Assembly (NCBI GenBank): GCA_020426515.1
Contig: JAGQPW010000034.1
Location: 4,373 to 43,426, forward strand
DNA: 39,054 nucleotides
DNA from: Planctomycetaceae bacterium
GTDB taxonomy: Bacteria; Planctomycetota; Planctomycetia; Planctomycetales; Planctomycetaceae
Direction of reading: 5' to 3'
The position numbers and the translations under genes are program-made. A model generated the notes under the pieces. The model was not told where the DNA came from, searched no databases, and saw only the letters and a list, made by a program, of their open reading frames with translations. Shown here one piece after another: positions 35,512 through 39,054 of the stretch. The stretch's first letter is position 1, and the number at the start of each line of letters is the position of its first letter.

Positions 35512-36210
35512 GGTGTTCCAAACCCGCCTCAGTGGTTTTCGTGCCTGGACTTCAGCCGGCGTAAAAATCAAAACGGCTCATTGAAATCTCAATTGAATTG
35601 GAAAACTGAGACGCCCACGGCCGGCCAGAATTCAAAGTTCAAGTTGATTTCAGTAGTCGCGTTTGAAATCTGGCGACGCTGCAAGTTGAGAAAGAGAATA
35701 GAGATAGAGTAAGTATATATATTGATTTCTATTTTCATTCTCTTCACGTTCCTCTCTCTTCTCGCCCCCTTGCCTCCCCTTCCTGCGGATTCCTGTATGC
35801 CCCCCGTTGATTTCAAGAACTCTCAAAAGACGCAATGTCTCCTGCTCGCGCTTGCGATCCCCCCTTGGCTTTTGGCCGCCCTCGCCGGACGCAAAGGTAC
35901 TTCCTGTAAGTGTTTAAAGAACAGAGCAACGGAAGCCCGCCATTGCGTAGGTTTTTATACATTCCGACGGCGCCGGCTTCGCGGGGTGTCGTCAGTGTGA
36001 TATCTCAAGGCTATTTCTGAGCCAATTTCGCCGGATTTCATCGGTTTCCAACCGTGCTTCACTGTCTGCGAGCCCGTTTCGGCTTACTTCACTGGGGTTG
36101 GCTGGATTATTTCGGAAATCTCAAGGGATTTCTGGCCTGATTTGTAAAAAAACAGGCCATGTCGCCAGTGATTATAGATGGCGACTGTTTTTTCGAATCA
36201 GCGAGGATGA
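35512..36210. other. Gene-free region with purine/pyrimidine switch
   Basis: This 699-base gap contains a purine-rich tract (35685-35713), an AT-rich core (TATATATATTGA near 35714-35725) and a long pyrimidine tract (35727-35783). Frames of 60-90 codons cross it, but their residues simply mirror the low-complexity bases, so I call no gene. Two hairpins lie at its right end. Possible roles are a replication origin, a transcription boundary or a recombination scar. Confidence 0.5.
36134..36193 (+). terminator. Tandem hairpins ending in a terminator before the tail-module genes
   Basis: A first stem GGCCTG/CAGGCC (36134-36158) has an A-rich loop. A second stem GTCGCCA/TGGCGAC (36161-36185, 11-base loop) is followed by TGTTTTTTC. 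The T run ends only 17 bases before the next start codon. This placement suggests either an attenuator in the leader or a terminator insulating the tail-module operon. Confidence 0.72.
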
Positions 36211-36522
36211 ATGACTGAGTCAATGGTGTGCGGCCCTGGGTTCTTCCAGCGGCCATTCTCGGCGCAGGAGGTGGCCGACCTTTTGGGCATCGGTGTCGAG
36301 GCGGTACACGCTGGAGCTCGCGACGGACAGATACCGTCAATTTTGATCGGTCGAAAAAAGCGACTGTTTCCCAGACTGCTGATTGCCAAGTTGCTTGACG
36401 GCCGCTTCCATCAACCGGCCGCGACTCCAGAGCCCACCAACCATCCCGGCGGCGACGGCGGCGTGATTTTCTCCAATCCTGAAGCTCCACAGAACGCGGG
36501 GTTGAATGCCGGCAGTAATTAA
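36211..36522 (+). CDS. Excisionase/MerR-like helix-turn-helix protein
   Basis: This 103-residue protein has an excisionase-like DNA-binding domain near 12-62 (FSAQEVADLLGIGVEAV, then IPSILIGRKKRLFPRLL). Its proline- and glycine-rich tail lacks motifs. It is the first gene after the attenuator-like hairpins and overlaps the protease gene by 17 bases, so it probably leads the operon. GAGGA lies three bases before the ATG at 36211, which is close; ATG at 36223 is an alternative. It may regulate the tail module rather than excision. Confidence 0.7.
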   Translation: MTESMVCGPGFFQRPFSAQEVADLLGIGVEAVHAGARDGQIPSILIGRKKRLFPRLLIAKLLDGRFHQPAATPEPTNHPGGDGGVIFSNPEAPQNAGLNAGSN

Positions 36523-37222
36523 CATCGAAGGACCGATCACCGAACTCACGCCGGTTGCGATCCGCGAAGCCCTGGCGGCTGAACCTGCCGGCGACATCGT
36601 CGTGAATTTGAATAGTCAAGGCGGTAACGCGTTCGCCGGCTTCGCGGCCTTCAATCTGTTGAAGCAATCCGGCCGGCCCGTCGTGGTCAACGTGCTGGGC
36701 GTCGCGGCTTCCGCGGCGGCTCCGATCCTGGCTGCGGCCCGGACGGTTACGGCTGCGAAGAACGCGTCGATCATGATCCATGAGCCGTCAATTCAGACCA
36801 ACGGCGACGCGACGGCACACGCCAACAATTCGAAGCTCTTGTCCGGGCTCCGCGACTCTTTCGTTGAATCGCTCGCGGCCAAGATGAACTGGACTCCCGA
36901 CAAGATTTCGTCAGCACTCAAGGCGACGACTTGGTTTACCGCTTCAGAAGCTCACGCCGCGGGACTGGTCAACGAAATTATCGATACGGCGGCAATTCCA
37001 CTGGCATGTTCTGCGGTGGAATTCGATGTCCCTTTCGCGGCGGCTGGGCTTCTGAAGCCGGCGATAACCGGCCTGGACGCCTTATTCACGCCGCGACGAT
37101 CGCCCGTCGCGAAAGTGATTCTGTCGGCAAGTGTCGCGACTGAGTTCAAGCCGACCGTAACAACCGCCAGCGATGAAGATGCCCCGGAGGCGTTCGCCGC
37201 GATGTTCACGCCGCTGAAGTGA
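36506..37222 (+). CDS. ClpP-like phage maturation protease
   Basis: This 238-residue protein of the ClpP/S14 fold is of the kind used by phages to process capsid proteins. It has the substrate-groove strand IVVNLNSQGGNAFAG, the nucleophile segment GVAASAAAPILAA (Ser69) and IMIHEPS (His92). In TTWFTASEAHAAGLVNEI, the position of the catalytic acid reads Thr (141 or 142) where Asp or Glu is usual. Activity is therefore uncertain, though Ser-His dyads can work. The alignment is mine by eye. The C-terminal 70 residues are not recognised. It overlaps the gene before it. Confidence 0.82.
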   Translation: MPAVINIEGPITELTPVAIREALAAEPAGDIVVNLNSQGGNAFAGFAAFNLLKQSGRPVVVNVLGVAASAAAPILAAARTVTAAKNASIMIHEPSIQTNGDATAHANNSKLLSGLRDSFVESLAAKMNWTPDKISSALKATTWFTASEAHAAGLVNEIIDTAAIPLACSAVEFDVPFAAAGLLKPAITGLDALFTPRRSPVAKVILSASVATEFKPTVTTASDEDAPEAFAAMFTPLK

Positions 37223-37263
37223 TCGGCCGGTTCACTCTCCAAAAAATCTCAAACAAGGAATTA

Positions 37264-37719
37264 ATGCCAACCACATTTTTCACGGACCTCGCCGGCCGCG
37301 AATGGGACACACGATTCCGATTCTCCAACGTCCGCAACATCGCCAAATCCACCGGCGTGACACTTCCCGACTTAATCCATCCCGGCTCTGAATCGTTAGG
37401 CCTGATTGCGGATCAAGCCACGTTTTTTGACGTCTTATGGCTTCTACTGGCCCAGCAAGCCACGGCAACCGGCGTCGATGAAAACTCGTTCGCCGAAGCG
37501 ATGGACGGAGCGACATTTGAAGCCGCCTTCGACGCCCTTGTCGAAGCTGCGATTCTGCACGCTCCTGCTCATCAGACGGCGAGACTTCGCGCAGCAGTCA
37601 CCGAAGTCCGAAAGGCTCAAGAACTGGGGCTTCAACTCGCATGCGATCTGGTCTCTCAATCACTGGCTGACGTTGAAGCCAAGTTCGCTGCACTCCAACC
37701 ACGAATTTCGGGAGGTTAA
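37264..37719 (+). CDS. Small tail-assembly-chaperone-like protein
   Basis: This 151-residue protein begins with FFTDLAGREWDTRFRF and VRNIAKSTGVTLPDL, a pattern seen in proteins that precede the tape measure gene in tailed phages. The rest is helical and acidic. The role as a tail chaperone is inferred mainly from position: it overlaps the tape measure gene as TAATG. AAGGA lies four bases before the ATG at 37264. I saw no slippery site for the frameshift that lengthens some tail chaperones. Confidence 0.62.
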   Translation: MPTTFFTDLAGREWDTRFRFSNVRNIAKSTGVTLPDLIHPGSESLGLIADQATFFDVLWLLLAQQATATGVDENSFAEAMDGATFEAAFDALVEAAILHAPAHQTARLRAAVTEVRKAQELGLQLACDLVSQSLADVEAKFAALQPRISGG

Positions 37720-39054
37720 TGCCATCGAAACGAAGTCTAGAAGCCGGTAAAGCGCACGTCGCGTTGTGGCTCGACGATTCCGCGTTGAAACGCGGTTTGA
37801 AAGGGCTGCAAAGCCGTTTCCAGACGCTCGCGAATACGTCGAAGGTTTACGGGACGGCGTTCGCGACGGCCGGCGCTGTCATAGCGGCCCCCTACATCTA
37901 CGCAACCCGGGTGTTGGCGAACTATGACGACGCAATCCGGGCAACTGCCGCGGTCTCGCAAGCCGACCCGGCTGGATTCGCTCGCCTGGACAAGCTTGCC
38001 CGCGAGTTGGGAGCGTCGACCAGTTACACGGCGGCCGAAGTCGCAAACCTGATGACGGAACTGGCTCGCGCCGGTTTCAACGTTCCTCAGATCGAGGACA
38101 TGACCGGAAGCGTCCTGGCCCTGGCTCGCGCTACCGGAACCGATGCCGCAATCTCTGCCGGCATCATGGCGGCCACAATCCGCCAATACGGATTGGAAGC
38201 CGAAGACGCCGCGAGGGTGTCAGACCTGCTGACGGCGGCCGCTAATAGCTCATTCAACACGGTCGAGGGTTTGGGCGAGTCGCTGAAATACGCCGGCCCG
38301 ATTGCGGCTCAATTGAACATGAGCCTGGAAGACACGCTCGCCGTTCTCGGTGCGCTCGGCAATGCCGGGATTCAGGGGAGCGAAGCCGGGACGGCTGTTC
38401 GCCGCTTGTCCGTCATTACGGCGACCGAAGCCGATTCGATGGCGAAGATTTTCGGCGTTTCGTTCCGCGACATGAACGGCGAGGCGTTGCCGCTGATCGA
38501 CACCATGAGCCGCATTTCCGAAAGTATGCAAGGCGATTCAGCCGGCACGCAAGCGGAAAAACTGAATCAGGTTTTCGGCTTGCTCGGTATTACGTCATCG
38601 GCCGTTCTGTCGTCGTCTATTTCGTCCGTCGAAAAGCTCCGCGAAGTTCTCGCGAACGCGAGCGGAACAGCACAGCGAACCGCGTCCGAAATGGATGCCG
38701 GAATTGGCGGATCACTGCGGATTTTGTTGTCTGGGATCGAAGGCGTAACGCTCGCGTTTGCGGACGCGTTCGCGCCGGAACTGCAACAGGTCATCAAGTG
38801 GCTGACGACTGTTGCCGGCTCCGCTCGCGAATTCGCGACCGAAAACAAGGCGCTGATTCTGTCCGTTGCTGGCGCTGCCGCTGGGCTCGCGACACTGGCC
38901 GGCGGTTTGGCCGGCTTCGGAATGGTTTCTTCGGGGCTCGCGTCTCTGCTGGCAATTGCGTCGGCCTTGTCCGGCCCGCTTGTCGCTGTTGGCGCGGCCC
39001 TGGCTTCGGTGTACGCGGCGTCGCAACTCCTGAAGGAAAACCTGCCGGCCCTGG
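37719..39054 (+). CDS. Phage tail tape measure protein, TP901 type (partial)
   Basis: This protein would set tail length and fill the tail tube. The first 445 residues are visible; the gene continues past the right edge. It has a basic start, a region with YDDAIRATAAVSQADPAGF and LARELGASTSYTAAEVANLM, and then LARATGTDAAISAGIMAATI, the core of the TP901 family. The later GPIAAQLNMSLEDTLAVLGAL and GIQGSEAGTAVRRLS are also typical. From about residue 375 it becomes Ala/Gly-rich and hydrophobic. The ATG overlaps the previous stop, and GGAGG lies three bases upstream. Confidence 0.93.
   Translation, partial: MPSKRSLEAGKAHVALWLDDSALKRGLKGLQSRFQTLANTSKVYGTAFATAGAVIAAPYIYATRVLANYDDAIRATAAVSQADPAGFARLDKLARELGASTSYTAAEVANLMTELARAGFNVPQIEDMTGSVLALARATGTDAAISAGIMAATIRQYGLEAEDAARVSDLLTAAANSSFNTVEGLGESLKYAGPIAAQLNMSLEDTLAVLGALGNAGIQGSEAGTAVRRLSVITATEADSMAKIFGVSFRDMNGEALPLIDTMSRISESMQGDSAGTQAEKLNQVFGLLGITSSAVLSSSISSVEKLREVLANASGTAQRTASEMDAGIGGSLRILLSGIEGVTLAFADAFAPELQQVIKWLTTVAGSAREFATENKALILSVAGAAAGLATLAGGLAGFGMVSSGLASLLAIASALSGPLVAVGAALASVYAASQLLKENLPAL

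Larger units (their letters stand above)
32640..39054. mobile_element. Phage-derived accessory region (right end not visible)
   Basis: The genes from 32758 onward are all rightward and differ in type from the core. There are three small DNA-binding proteins, a Schlafen-like ATP-binding protein, a ClpP-like protease, a tail-chaperone-like protein and a TP901 tape measure protein. GCCGGC occurs about 24 times here against about 11 in the left 32 kb by hand count. No integrase, transposase, terminase, portal or capsid gene is visible. The left border is approximate. Confidence 0.72.

Noticed and set aside
35722-36000. A 92-codon frame with a hydrophobic start.
   Set aside because: Its composition follows the pyrimidine-rich DNA, it has no good ribosome binding site, and similar frames exist on the other strand of the same tract.

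Overview
The window reads as a chromosomal segment of a planctomycete, probably Planctomycetaceae-like. The signs are a formylglycine-type sulfatase, a TgpA-like membrane transglutaminase, an ECF sigma factor with a non-zinc anti-sigma partner, orphan type II pseudopilins, and a giant barrel-plus-beta-helix surface protein. Many genes appear to start with GTG or TTG. This assignment is inference from gene content; no rRNA or other phylogenetic marker was seen, and no tRNA or CRISPR array was recognised.

Positions 1-32,000 are ordinary core and envelope chromosome. From left to right they hold fabF (cut by the window edge) and acpP for fatty acid synthesis, an ArsM-type arsenite methyltransferase, a group III phosphofructokinase, a secreted sulfatase, a transglutaminase membrane protein, and a TlpA-type thioredoxin with a textbook terminator. 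Next comes a leftward run of coaB, sigma factor, anti-sigma-like protein and PDZ protein. It is followed by a family 2 glycosyltransferase, trpA, an HtrA-like multidomain protein that appears to have lost all its catalytic residues, two pseudopilins with a large membrane protein, a small BON-like protein, and a 1430-residue predicted surface protein. The stretch ends with homocysteine methyltransferase, sulfite/nitrite reductase and bioA, an orphan Flp pilin, a frameshifted MOSC-domain gene and a TPR protein.

From about 32.5 kb to the right edge the sequence changes character. It becomes an accessory, phage-derived region with three small helix-turn-helix proteins, a Schlafen/AlbA_2-type ATP-binding protein with a repeat-encoded linker, a ClpP-like protease, a small tail-chaperone-like protein and the start of a TP901-type tape measure protein. 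By hand count the hexamer GCCGGC is about ten times denser here than in the left 32 kb. The visible part has no integrase, terminase, portal or capsid gene, and the protease is followed almost directly by the tape measure gene. Long gaps in this region carry tandem hairpins, a purine-to-pyrimidine switch around an AT-rich core, and an attenuator-like terminator just before the late genes. This region is the best candidate for an unusual system, but its right end lies outside the window.
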